Assembly: GCA_038247995.1 (NCBI GenBank)
Contig: JBBRUG010000232.1
Coordinates: forward strand, 1-9,735
Direction: 5' to 3'
Source of the DNA: JBBRUG01 sp038247995
Lineage (GTDB): Bacteria > Chloroflexota > Chloroflexia > Chloroflexales > Chloroflexaceae
DNA: 9,735 nt
Shown here: in pieces, positions 1 through 5,823 of the stretch
How the letters are laid out: every line of letters begins with the position of its first letter
How positions within the stretch are numbered: the first letter of the stretch is position 1
Program-made: the position numbers and the translations under genes
The notes under the pieces: model-generated
What the model was told of the DNA's origin: nothing
What the model saw: the letters and a program-made list of their open reading frames with translations, nothing else
Database searches by the model: none

Positions 1-53
1 CGTGGAGCAGGGGGAGCCGCCGCAGATTCGGCGTCCTGATGCTGTCGGAAGCC

Positions 54-74
54 CCGCTCCCGCTCAGGGAGCGG
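54..74. repeat. GC-rich inverted repeat, copy 1
   Basis: CCGCTCCC (54-61) and GGGAGCGG (67-74) are perfectly complementary around a 5-nt loop, GCTCA. There is no T-run on either side, so this is not a classical intrinsic terminator. It shares its stem words with the hairpins at 142-174 and 201-223, which suggests a REP-like family. Confidence 0.7.
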
Positions 75-141
75 CCTGCTCTGAGCGTAGCCGAAGGGGG
101 TTGGGGGTGCGGGCAACGGCAAAAACCCTCCACCTGAGAGC

Positions 142-174
142 AAGCCCCCGCTCCGTCATGCGGAGCGGGGGCTT
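142..174. repeat. 14-bp perfect hairpin, copy 2
   Basis: AAGCCCCCGCTCCG (142-155) pairs perfectly with CGGAGCGGGGGCTT (161-174) around the 5-nt loop TCATG. This is the strongest of the three hairpins in the spacer. It could stall or end transcription from an upstream gene, but it lacks the T-tract of an intrinsic terminator, so a REP-like role or a transcript-stabilising role is equally possible. Confidence 0.75.
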
Positions 175-200
175 CGAACGGCAGTGCAATGCGCTATCTT

Positions 201-223
201 CCCGCTCCCGTTCAGTGAGCGGG
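201..223. repeat. GC-rich inverted repeat, copy 3
   Basis: CCCGCTC (201-207) and GAGCGGG (217-223) form a 7-bp stem with a 9-nt loop. The stem words match the cores of the two hairpins upstream, so three variants of one palindrome lie within about 170 bp. Confidence 0.6.
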
Positions 224-314
224 GCAAGGGGTGAGAGTGTTCGGCAGCCATACATCGACGTTGCATTCGCCCGGGTCGCCGGCCCGCGTACTGCTTCCCC
301 AACCCAAAGTGCGC

Positions 315-320
315 TATAAT
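315..320 (+). promoter_or_regulatory. Candidate -10 box for mltG
   Basis: A perfect TATAAT lies 76 bp before the mltG start codon. The expected -35 position, about 17 bp upstream, holds TGCTTC or CTGCTT, a poor match to TTGACA, and there is no adjacent TG for an extended -10. It is therefore a plausible but incomplete sigma70-type promoter. Transcription would begin near 327 and give a leader of about 70 nt. Confidence 0.4.
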
Positions 321-350
321 GCCCAACGACAAAGCTTTTGCAATCCGCAG

Positions 351-368
351 TTGCCTTTTGCCTTTTGC
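351..368. repeat. Short heptamer repeat CCTTTTG
   Basis: Two exact copies of CCTTTTG (354-360 and 361-367) follow a partial TTG at 351-353 and are followed by C. A related CTTTTGC sits at 335-341. It resembles the short tandemly repeated heptamers found in spacers of some filamentous phototrophs. It falls inside the likely mltG leader, just before the ribosome binding site. Confidence 0.5.
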
Positions 369-396
369 ATTCCAATAGCTATGGAGGTTCGGCCCC

Positions 397-1464
397 ATGC
401 GGCACGTCCGCGCTCTGATGCTTGGTGCAGCGCTGATTGCGCTGGTTGTAGCTTGCGGCGGCTCGCTCATCCTGAGTGAGGTTCGCCGTCCCGCCGCTAC
501 CAACGGCGACCCGGTTGAGTTTGTTGTCGAGTCCGGCGAAAGCACCGGCTCGATCGCGACCCGCCTGCGCGAGGAAGGGTTGATCAGTCAGCCTGCCGTC
601 TTTACGCTGCTGGCCCGCTCCCGCGATCTCGACGACAAACTCCAGGCCGGGCGCTATATTCTTAGCCCGACAATGACAATGAGCACGATCCTGATCGCGC
701 TCCAGAGCAGTCGGGTTGCCGATGTGCAGGTAACGCTTCCCGAAGGGTTGCGCATCGAGGAGGTTGCGGCGATTATCGAATCCGCCGGCCTCGTCAGCGC
801 CGAAGCGTTCCTGAGCGTCGCCCGCGACGGCGATCCCTTCCGCGACGCTTATTTCTTGCTCGGTAGTTTGCCGCCCGGCGCCTCGCTCGAAGGTTATCTC
901 TTCCCCGATACCTACCGGATCGCACCCTCGGCCGGCGCCGAAGAGATTGTGGGCCTGCTGATCAGCCGATTTGCCGAGCAGTATGCCACGATCGAACGTG
1001 ATGTGCGCGTTGCTGATGTCAATGTCCACCAGATCGTGACGATGGCATCGATTGTGCAGCGTGAAGCCGCCGACATAGCTGAAATGCCGACGATCGGCGC
1101 CGTCTTCTGGAACCGCCTGAAGCCCGAGAATGCGCCTAACTTCGGTGGCGGCCAGCTCGGCGCCGACCCGACGGTGCAGTATGCGCTCGGTTATAGCGCG
1201 CTCGAAGATAGCTGGTGGCGGCGTGAGTTGACCTTTACGGACCTGCAAGTGGACAGTCCGTATAACACGCGCATTCAGCCTGGGCTGCCGCCCGGCCCAA
1301 TTGCGAACCCCGGCCTCGCTGCGCTCCGGGCCGCCGCTCAACCCGATGAAACCGCGCCCTACCTCTTCTTCGTCGCCGATTGCGCCAAAGACGGTTCGCA
1401 CAACTTCGCGGTCACGCTCCAGGAACATCAGCAGTTTGAGGCCGAATGGCTGGCCTGCCAGTGA
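397..1464 (+). CDS. mltG: Endolytic murein transglycosylase MltG (YceG-like)
   Basis: MltG cleaves nascent peptidoglycan glycan strands at the outer face of the cytoplasmic membrane and limits strand length. The 355-residue product begins with a hydrophobic segment (about residues 6-26), followed by a LysM-like region (about 41-90) and the YceG catalytic domain. Visible family motifs are LEGYLFPDTY (164-173), ASIVQRE (217-223) with the expected catalytic glutamate at E223, DPTVQYAL (257-264), SPYNTR (287-292), GLPPGPIANPG (296-306) and HNFAVTLQEH (335-344). The length is normal for the family. The ATG follows GGAGG (383-387) by 9 nt, which fixes the start. The N-terminal segment contains V-V-A-C at 17-20, which fits a lipobox, so the enzyme may be a lipoprotein rather than a plain signal-anchored protein. 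It overlaps aroE and is probably co-transcribed with it. Confidence 0.95.
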   Translation: MRHVRALMLGAALIALVVACGGSLILSEVRRPAATNGDPVEFVVESGESTGSIATRLREEGLISQPAVFTLLARSRDLDDKLQAGRYILSPTMTMSTILIALQSSRVADVQVTLPEGLRIEEVAAIIESAGLVSAEAFLSVARDGDPFRDAYFLLGSLPPGASLEGYLFPDTYRIAPSAGAEEIVGLLISRFAEQYATIERDVRVADVNVHQIVTMASIVQREAADIAEMPTIGAVFWNRLKPENAPNFGGGQLGADPTVQYALGYSALEDSWWRRELTFTDLQVDSPYNTRIQPGLPPGPIANPGLAALRAAAQPDETAPYLFFVADCAKDGSHNFAVTLQEHQQFEAEWLACQ

Positions 1465-2318
1465 GTGAGCTCATCCTGATTGGCGACCCGGTCGTGCATA
1501 GTCGTTCGCCGGCAATGCAGAACGCCGCCCTTGCTGCGTTGGACCTAACGATTCGCTACAGCGCTGTACATACTACGGCGGCCGAGTTGCCTGCGCGCAT
1601 TGATGCTTTGCGCGGTACGGAATACCTGGGCGCCAATGTGACCCTGCCGCATAAGCAGGCGGTAGTGCCCCTGCTCGACCGGATCGAAGCTGAGGCGGCC
1701 GCGATCGGCGCGGTCAACACCATCTACAAAGACGCCTCCGGCGCACTCATTGGCGCGAATACCGATGCCCCCGGGCTGCTGGCCGACCTCGCCGCTGCCG
1801 GTTGGCAACCCGGCACCAACCAGCGTGTACTGATCCTCGGCGCCAGCGGAGCGGCCCGTGCGGCGGCCTTCGCATTGGTAGGTGTCGGCGTCGGCGAGTT
1901 GAGCGTAGCCAATCGTAGCCTCGCCCGCGCCGAAACGCTCCTCGCCGATGTGCTGATCGGCCTCACCAACGAGCAGGGCCTGTTGCCCAACGGCGAACTG
2001 CCGCCGCCGCTTGTCGCCCTCGATCTTGCCGACCCCGATCTGCCTGCCGTTGTCGCCGCATGCGATCTGCTGATCAATGCCACTGCCCTCGGCTGGCACG
2101 CCGACGAAACACCCCTGCCCAACCCATCCATCGGCCCCACAGCGCTCGTCTACGATATGGTCTACCGCGAAACCCGCCTGCTCCGTGAAGCTGCCGCATG
2201 CGGCGCACGCACCCGTAACGGCCTGGGCATGCTCGTCTATCAGGGCGCGCTGGCCCTCGAGCGCTGGACAAACCGGCCCGCACCGCTTGAGGTGATGCGT
2301 AGCGCGTTGGAAGGGTAA
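1446..2318 (+). CDS. aroE: Shikimate dehydrogenase (NADP+)
   Basis: AroE reduces 3-dehydroshikimate to shikimate with NADPH in the cytoplasm, in the pathway to chorismate and aromatic amino acids. The 290-residue product shows GDPVVHSRSP near the start (shikimate-binding serines), NVTLPHK (64-70) with catalytic K70, IGAVNT (87-92), GANTDA (103-108) with the substrate-binding Asp at 107, the nucleotide loop LGASGAARAA (131-140), ANRS (155-158), INATALG (210-216) and a C-terminal NGLGMLVYQGALALE stretch. The reading overlaps the mltG end by 19 bp if translation starts at ATG 1446, which has GAGG 4 nt upstream. A GTG at 1461 in the same frame would give the compact GTGA stop/start overlap and an N-terminus closer to the family norm (SELILIGDP). 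Either start implies translational coupling to mltG. Confidence 0.96.
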   Translation: MAGLPVSELILIGDPVVHSRSPAMQNAALAALDLTIRYSAVHTTAAELPARIDALRGTEYLGANVTLPHKQAVVPLLDRIEAEAAAIGAVNTIYKDASGALIGANTDAPGLLADLAAAGWQPGTNQRVLILGASGAARAAAFALVGVGVGELSVANRSLARAETLLADVLIGLTNEQGLLPNGELPPPLVALDLADPDLPAVVAACDLLINATALGWHADETPLPNPSIGPTALVYDMVYRETRLLREAAACGARTRNGLGMLVYQGALALERWTNRPAPLEVMRSALEG

Positions 2319-2376
2319 CCAGTTCGCAGTCTGACAGTCCGCAGTTATCAGCATGCGCCACTGTTGAACTTCGAAT

Positions 2377-2404
2377 TGCGACCTGCGACCTGCGACCTGC
2401 GACC
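2377..2404. repeat. Tandem heptamer TGCGACC, four copies
   Basis: Four exact head-to-tail copies of TGCGACC lie in the aroE-peptidase spacer and abut the TGACAGAC array directly. The word CAGTCTGACAGTC (2327-2339), just after the aroE stop, recurs exactly at 6599-6611, so the spacer carries several short-repeat types. The array is non-coding and resembles short tandemly repeated sequences of phototroph genomes. Copy number is expected to vary between strains. Confidence 0.85.
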
Positions 2405-2449
2405 TGACAGACTGACAGACTGACAGACTGTCAGTCTGTCAGTCTGTCA
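2405..2449. repeat. 45-nt palindrome made of TGACAGAC/TGTCAGTC octamers
   Basis: Three copies of TGACAGAC (2405-2428) are followed by two full and one partial copy of TGTCAGTC (2429-2449). Because the second unit lies on the opposite strand of the same word, the whole block is a perfect inverted repeat with 22-nt arms around a single A at 2427. The RNA could fold into a long hairpin with a small melted loop and could insulate aroE from the next gene. No T-run follows, so a classical intrinsic terminator is not supported. Confidence 0.85.
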
Positions 2450-2527
2450 CTCGGGTTTAATTCTCTGGTAGCTCGCAGGGGGTACGCTACAGTCAGCGCC
2501 ATCCGCCGTCGTTACCGTAGGATTATT

Positions 2528-3268
2528 ATGCTTATCGCTGCGCTGATCTTCCTTGCCGGCCTGTTCCTGGGTACGCTACTCAATTTCGTGATCATCCGCC
2601 TACCCCGCGAAGGCAAACTTACCGGCTGGCCGCGCTGTACGCGCACCGGCGCGCCGCTGGCGTTCTGGCAAATACTGCCCGTTATCGGCTGGTTGCTCCA
2701 GCGTGGCCGCGCCAGCGATGGGCGCCCCTTGCACTGGATCTACCCGGTGGTTGAATTGCTCAGCGGCCTGATGATCCTGCGCACCTACCAACTCTATGGC
2801 TTCTCACCCGCCTTTGCCTACCTCGTCTTCGTCTGCGCAGTGCTGATCCTTACCGGCGCCATCGACTGGCTGCACCGCTACATCTATACCTTCGTCATTC
2901 TTGGCGGCGCTCTGATCGCGCTGATCGCCGGGCCGCTGGTGGGCCTCGATTGGCGCGGCGTGCTGCTTGGCGCGCTCTTCGCCGGGGTCGCCTTCCTGAT
3001 CCTCTTTGTCCTCGCGCAGTTCCTCTTCCCCGGTAAATCGGCGCCCTTCGGCCTGGGCGATGTCTATCTGGCGATCTTCATCGGCGCCGCTGTGGGCCTG
3101 GGTAATTTGAGCATTGCCTTGTTCTACGGCATGCTCATGGCCGGCGTCGTTTCGGCCTGGATCTTGATCGCCCGGCGTATGGGTCGCACGACGTCGGAGT
3201 ATATCTCCTACGGCACCTACCTCTGCCTGGGGGTGCTGTTGTTTATTGCCATGGGTGGAATGTCTTAA
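2528..3268 (+). CDS. Prepilin peptidase, A24 family, lacking the cysteine cluster
   Basis: This is a polytopic membrane aspartyl protease of the type that cleaves, and often N-methylates, type IV prepilins or pseudopilins at the cytoplasmic face. The 246-residue product is very hydrophobic. It has the N-terminal methylase-like region (RLPREGK, then FWQILPVIGWLLQRGR and PLHWIYPVVEL), the first catalytic Asp at D113 (GAID), the second at D178 in FGLGD (174-178), and a C-terminal SYGTYLCLG. In typical PilD proteins four cysteines in two CxxC pairs bracket residues 37-65. Here only C37 remains: its partner is Thr and the second pair falls in RASDGRP. Protease activity therefore looks intact, while zinc binding, and perhaps methylation, is doubtful. 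An AGGA (2518-2521) lies 6 nt before ATG 2528. A prepilin peptidase beside aroE is a recurrent arrangement in bacteria. Confidence 0.88.
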   Translation: MLIAALIFLAGLFLGTLLNFVIIRLPREGKLTGWPRCTRTGAPLAFWQILPVIGWLLQRGRASDGRPLHWIYPVVELLSGLMILRTYQLYGFSPAFAYLVFVCAVLILTGAIDWLHRYIYTFVILGGALIALIAGPLVGLDWRGVLLGALFAGVAFLILFVLAQFLFPGKSAPFGLGDVYLAIFIGAAVGLGNLSIALFYGMLMAGVVSAWILIARRMGRTTSEYISYGTYLCLGVLLFIAMGGMS

Positions 3269-3321
3269 GCAGGCAGCATGGCCAGGGGCGCTGGCGTGGT
3301 GCTCCGGCTGCCACCCTCCGG

Positions 3322-5106
3322 CTACCCCACAGCTCGCTCGGCCACCGACTGCGGCGCACCCGCCGCGACGCGCTCACGCATCAGCCGCTCCTGGGCCATA
3401 CGCAGCACCACGCATCCTTCTCCATGCGCCGTACAGTGCGGGCACCCCCCGGCCATCCGCTGCTCGTGCAGTTCGATAATCGCATGGGCTGAACTCCAGA
3501 AGATGTTCTGCGCGCCGACCTGTTCAAAGAGTCCGGTACGGCGGAACATTTCCAGCACTGCCGGTTGTAGCGCCGTAAATAGAACCCCCCCGCCACGCGC
3601 CCGGTGTTCTTCCACAATCTGCTGCAGTGCCTGCATACCCATCGCATCAATCAGCGGCACGCCACGCATACTGATAATAATGCTGTGGTAGTTGCCCGCC
3701 GTCTCGAACGCCTCCAAGACCGTTGTGACGCTGCCGAAGAACACTGGCCCGGTGAGATAGTAAACGTGCATGCTTGGGCACGTAGCTGTGATCGGCATCC
3801 CCTGCGCCCTAAGGTGCTCCGCATTAACGGGCGCGCTCGTGACCGTGGTGCTTGTCGCCGACTGACGCAGGTAGATAATGGCCGAGATCGCAATGCCGAT
3901 CAAAATGGCCTGGGTGAGATCGAGCGCCGCGGTAGCGAGCATGGTGATCGCAAATCCGATCAGGGCATGTTTGAGCCGGGCATTGACGAAGAAGTGAATG
4001 CTCTCCCACTCGTTCATGCGCCAGGCGGTGATCAGCAATACCCCGCCGAGGGCGGCCAGCGGCACGTAGCGCAGCACACCGCCAAGCGCCAGGGCGCTAA
4101 GTAACAGTAGCGCCGAATGCACCAGGCTGGTGACGCGCGTCACGGCGCCGCTCTTAATTGCCACGCTACTGCGGGCAATCGCGGCCGTTGCCGGCACACC
4201 GCCAAAGAACGGGATCACGAGATTCCCGATGCCCTGCGCGACCAACTCCTGGTTGCTGTCGAAGGGCTTGCCACTCATCGTCGCGCCCACCGAACCGCAC
4301 AACAGGCTCTCGATCCCGCCCAGCGCCGCAATCGAAACCGCCGGGCCGAGCAGATCGATCAAATCCGACCACGGAATACCCGCCCAGGTAAGCCGCTGAT
4401 CGAGCAAGATCGTGCGCGGAATGTCGCCGATGATCGGCACTTGCCACCCTAAACCGACACTCACGACCGTCGCAAGCACAATGCCCACCAGCGATCCGGG
4501 GAGTGTTTTGGTGAAACGGGGCAGGACGATCATCGTCGCCATTACCAGGGCAGCCAGCGTGAGCGCGTGCCAGTCGGGCAGCATCGGATGGGTGAAATAA
4601 TGCAATAATTTCTCCAGCGCGTTCTCAGCTTTCGGCGTACTGATGCCCAACACGTTGTCGAGTTGGCCGATCGCGATGATCAGCGCAATGCCGCTGGTGA
4701 AGCCGGCGATTACGGGCGACGGAATGAAGGCGATGTAGCGCCCCATGCGAAACAGCCCCAGCAGGATCATCATCAGCCCGGCCAGGAGTGTTGCAACCCA
4801 GACCCCTTCCAGCCCATAGCGCCCGGCAATCACGATCAGCACGGCCGACATCGCCCCGGTAGGACCGCTGATCTGGAAGGCCGCGCCACCGAGGCCGCCA
4901 ATGATGATTCCGGCGAGAATAGCGGTGACCAGGCCCGCCGGCGCATCGGCGCCTGAAGCCACGCCGAAGGCAAGCGCCAGCGGCAAACTCACCGCGCCGA
5001 CCGTGATCCCGGCCAGGAGATCGCGCTGAAAACTAATGGGCGAATAGCCGGCGAATTCCCGGCGTAGGAGAGCCAAGAATGGGAAACGGTCTAACCACGA
5101 TGCCAT
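3322..5106 (-). CDS. SulP/SLC26 family anion transporter with C-terminal STAS domain
   Basis: This inner-membrane carrier belongs to the family that moves sulfate, bicarbonate or dicarboxylates. The ATG at 5104-5106 is preferred because GGAGG lies 10 nt upstream. An in-frame TTG at 5154 would add 16 residues of Cys-rich leader that look non-coding. The 594-residue product has the SulP transport domain (about 25-415) with SGPTG at 80-84, ALGGIESLL (261-269) with the conserved Glu at 266, and DSNQELVAQGIGN (283-295), then a STAS domain (about 444-546). The phosphorylatable Ser/Thr of regulatory STAS domains is absent: the motif reads LIDAMG, with Met at 489. A C-terminal tail after the STAS domain carries CPHC and a third Cys (555, 558, 565), a possible metal or redox site. 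The gene is divergent from arsR and probably repressed by it. Bicarbonate would suit an autotroph, but the substrate cannot be told from sequence. Confidence 0.92.
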   Translation of the reverse strand: MASWLDRFPFLALLRREFAGYSPISFQRDLLAGITVGAVSLPLALAFGVASGADAPAGLVTAILAGIIIGGLGGAAFQISGPTGAMSAVLIVIAGRYGLEGVWVATLLAGLMMILLGLFRMGRYIAFIPSPVIAGFTSGIALIIAIGQLDNVLGISTPKAENALEKLLHYFTHPMLPDWHALTLAALVMATMIVLPRFTKTLPGSLVGIVLATVVSVGLGWQVPIIGDIPRTILLDQRLTWAGIPWSDLIDLLGPAVSIAALGGIESLLCGSVGATMSGKPFDSNQELVAQGIGNLVIPFFGGVPATAAIARSSVAIKSGAVTRVTSLVHSALLLLSALALGGVLRYVPLAALGGVLLITAWRMNEWESIHFFVNARLKHALIGFAITMLATAALDLTQAILIGIAISAIIYLRQSATSTTVTSAPVNAEHLRAQGMPITATCPSMHVYYLTGPVFFGSVTTVLEAFETAGNYHSIIISMRGVPLIDAMGMQALQQIVEEHRARGGGVLFTALQPAVLEMFRRTGLFEQVGAQNIFWSSAHAIIELHEQRMAGGCPHCTAHGEGCVVLRMAQERLMRERVAAGAPQSVAERAVG

Positions 5107-5300
5107 AACGCAGCAGCCTCCACAACGGCATTGCCGGACAATCCCGGCAAGCAATCATCCAACTAGTACGCTAAAGCGTACGTCCGCCTCCGGCGGACAC
5201 CGCACTGTGGCGGGCGCAAACCCGCGTCCAACCCCTGGCGAACCTCCGCCGAGTTGGACTAGACGTCAGTATATAAATATTCAAATATTTATATATTTAT
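5107..5300 (-). promoter_or_regulatory. Long structured leader of the sulP transcript
   Basis: If transcription starts near 5301, the sulP mRNA carries about 195 nt before its ATG. Several perfect inverted repeats lie in it: GTACGCT/AGCGTAC (5166-5181), GTCCGCC/GGCGGAC with a 3-nt loop (5182-5198), GCGGG/CCCGC (5210-5225), and GTCCAAC (5226-5232) with GTTGGAC (5253-5259), which encloses an inner GGCG/CGCC. No known riboswitch class was recognised. It may be a structured leader, or simply spacer with REP-like palindromes. Confidence 0.4.
5271..5294. promoter_or_regulatory. Candidate ArsR operator on the sulP side
   Basis: ATATAAATATT (5271-5281) and AATATTTATAT (5284-5294) form a perfect 11-bp inverted repeat with a 2-bp centre. 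This is the general form of ArsR/SmtB operators, which are AT-rich imperfect palindromes bound by a dimer. It lies just downstream of the predicted sulP start site, where a bound repressor would block transcription. It stands out as very AT-rich against a GC-rich surround. Confidence 0.6.
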
Positions 5301-5307
5301 GAAATAG

Positions 5308-5336
5308 AGTTTAACAGGTTACGAAAGTGCTGTCAA
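5308..5336 (-). promoter_or_regulatory. sigma70-like promoter for sulP
   Basis: Read on the minus strand, an exact TTGACA (5336-5331) is followed after 17 bp by TAAACT (5313-5308), which matches TATAAT at four of six positions. The start would fall near 5301, immediately before the AT-rich inverted repeat at 5271-5294. Confidence 0.55.
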
Positions 5337-5353
5337 CTCATAAACCGTACAGC

Positions 5354-5381
5354 TTGACAGGCCCCAACGAGCGGTTACACT
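5354..5381 (+). promoter_or_regulatory. sigma70-like promoter for arsR
   Basis: An exact TTGACA (5354-5359) is followed after 16 bp by TACACT (5376-5381), a four-of-six match to TATAAT. Predicted initiation near 5388 leaves a leader of about 45 nt. The -35 box is a mirror image of the sulP -35 box, 17 bp away on the other strand. Confidence 0.55.
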
Positions 5382-5390
5382 GTTACATAC

Positions 5391-5418
5391 AAATATGCGA
5401 ATATTTACATCTATTTAC
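5391..5418. promoter_or_regulatory. Candidate ArsR operator on the arsR side
   Basis: AAATAT (5391-5396) and ATATTT (5401-5406) form an inverted repeat around GCGA. TATTTAC then occurs as a direct repeat at 5402-5408 and 5412-5418, one helical turn apart. The site shares CAAATAT with the sulP-side operator (5282-5288 and 5390-5396). It lies between the predicted start site and the ribosome binding site, which fits autorepression. Confidence 0.5.
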
Positions 5419-5432
5419 GCAGAGGAGCGGTC

Positions 5433-5783
5433 GTGCAACAACCAGTTCATCGTTTCAAAGCCGAGTTCTTTAAGGCGCTCGGCCATCCAGCGCGCCTGGT
5501 GATCCTCGATCAGTTGCGTGGGGGCGAACGCAGCGTGCAGGAGTTGCAGCGAGCACTCGATCTAGATCAGTCGAACGTCTCACAGCAACTCGCGATCTTG
5601 CGCAATAAGAATATCGTTGATCCGCGGAAGGAGGGCACGCTTGTCTACTACCGCGTGCGCGACCCAATGCTCTTTCAGTTGCTCGACGTTGCCCGTGAGA
5701 TCTTCAACAACCACCTGATCGACACGCAGGCAATGCTCGCACAGCTTGGCGAAGATGCCGACGAACCCGCACCACGCACATGA
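5433..5783 (+). CDS. ArsR/SmtB-family winged-helix repressor without cysteines
   Basis: This is a small cytoplasmic DNA-binding protein of 116 residues. Family features are KALGHPARLVILDQL (14-28), the helix-turn-helix SVQELQRALDLDQSNVSQQL (34-53) with the recognition helix around 46-57, and the wing with RKEGTLVYYRV (65-75). The protein has no cysteine at all, so neither the arsenic-type ELCVC site nor a BigR/YgaV-type disulfide switch is possible. H18, H94 and D97 leave other ligand sites open but prove nothing. Translation starts at GTG 5433, 5 nt after GAGGAG (5422-5427). The gene is divergent from sulP across a control region with two AT-rich inverted repeats, which makes it the likely local repressor of sulP and of itself. 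The methyltransferase 40 nt downstream may share its transcript. Confidence 0.93.
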   Translation: MQQPVHRFKAEFFKALGHPARLVILDQLRGGERSVQELQRALDLDQSNVSQQLAILRNKNIVDPRKEGTLVYYRVRDPMLFQLLDVAREIFNNHLIDTQAMLAQLGEDADEPAPRT

Positions 5784-5823
5784 TGGACGCTCGCAAGCCC
5801 GCTCAAGTGGAGCAGAGCAGACC

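Larger units (their letters stand above)
1..396. other. Palindrome-rich spacer upstream of mltG
   Basis: No convincing gene is seen here. Open frames exist on both strands, but their translations are rich in Arg, Ser and Pro and simply read through palindromes, and none has a domain I recognise. The spacer holds three related GC-rich inverted repeats built on CCGCTCC/GGAGCGG, a CTGAGCGTAGCCGAAGG word at 81-97 of a kind that I recall (not checked) recurring between genes in several bacterial groups, a perfect TATAAT at 315-320, and a short TTTTGCC-type repeat at 351-368. Frame 1 stays open from the window edge to a TGA at 37-39, so the end of an upstream gene could lie there. In other bacteria alaS or ruvX often precedes mltG, but about a dozen residues are too few to name. 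Confidence 0.6.

Noticed and set aside
1..39. Possible last codons of an upstream gene in frame 1
   Set aside because: Only 12 residues before the stop, not enough to assign or confirm.
2..319. Open frame of 105 codons at the left edge
   Set aside because: It runs through the palindromes, has no recognisable domain and no ribosome binding site, and opposite-strand frames of similar size exist across the same repeats.
379..1428. Long minus-strand open frame opposite mltG
   Set aside because: It is a shadow of the high-GC mltG gene; the plus strand carries all family motifs and a good ribosome binding site.
2377..2449. CRISPR-like array
   Set aside because: The units are contiguous heptamers and octamers with no spacers, and no cas genes are present.
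3269..3321. Terminator between the convergent peptidase and sulP genes
   Set aside because: Only a 5-bp stem (3281-3295) without a T-run on either side was found, too weak to call.
5107..5154. Longer sulP start at TTG 5154
   Set aside because: It adds a Cys-rich stretch unlike the family, whereas ATG 5106 has GGAGG at a suitable distance.
5746..5823. N-terminal extension of the methyltransferase into arsR
   Set aside because: It overlaps the end of arsR in another frame, and the family N-terminus begins at the ATG at 5824.
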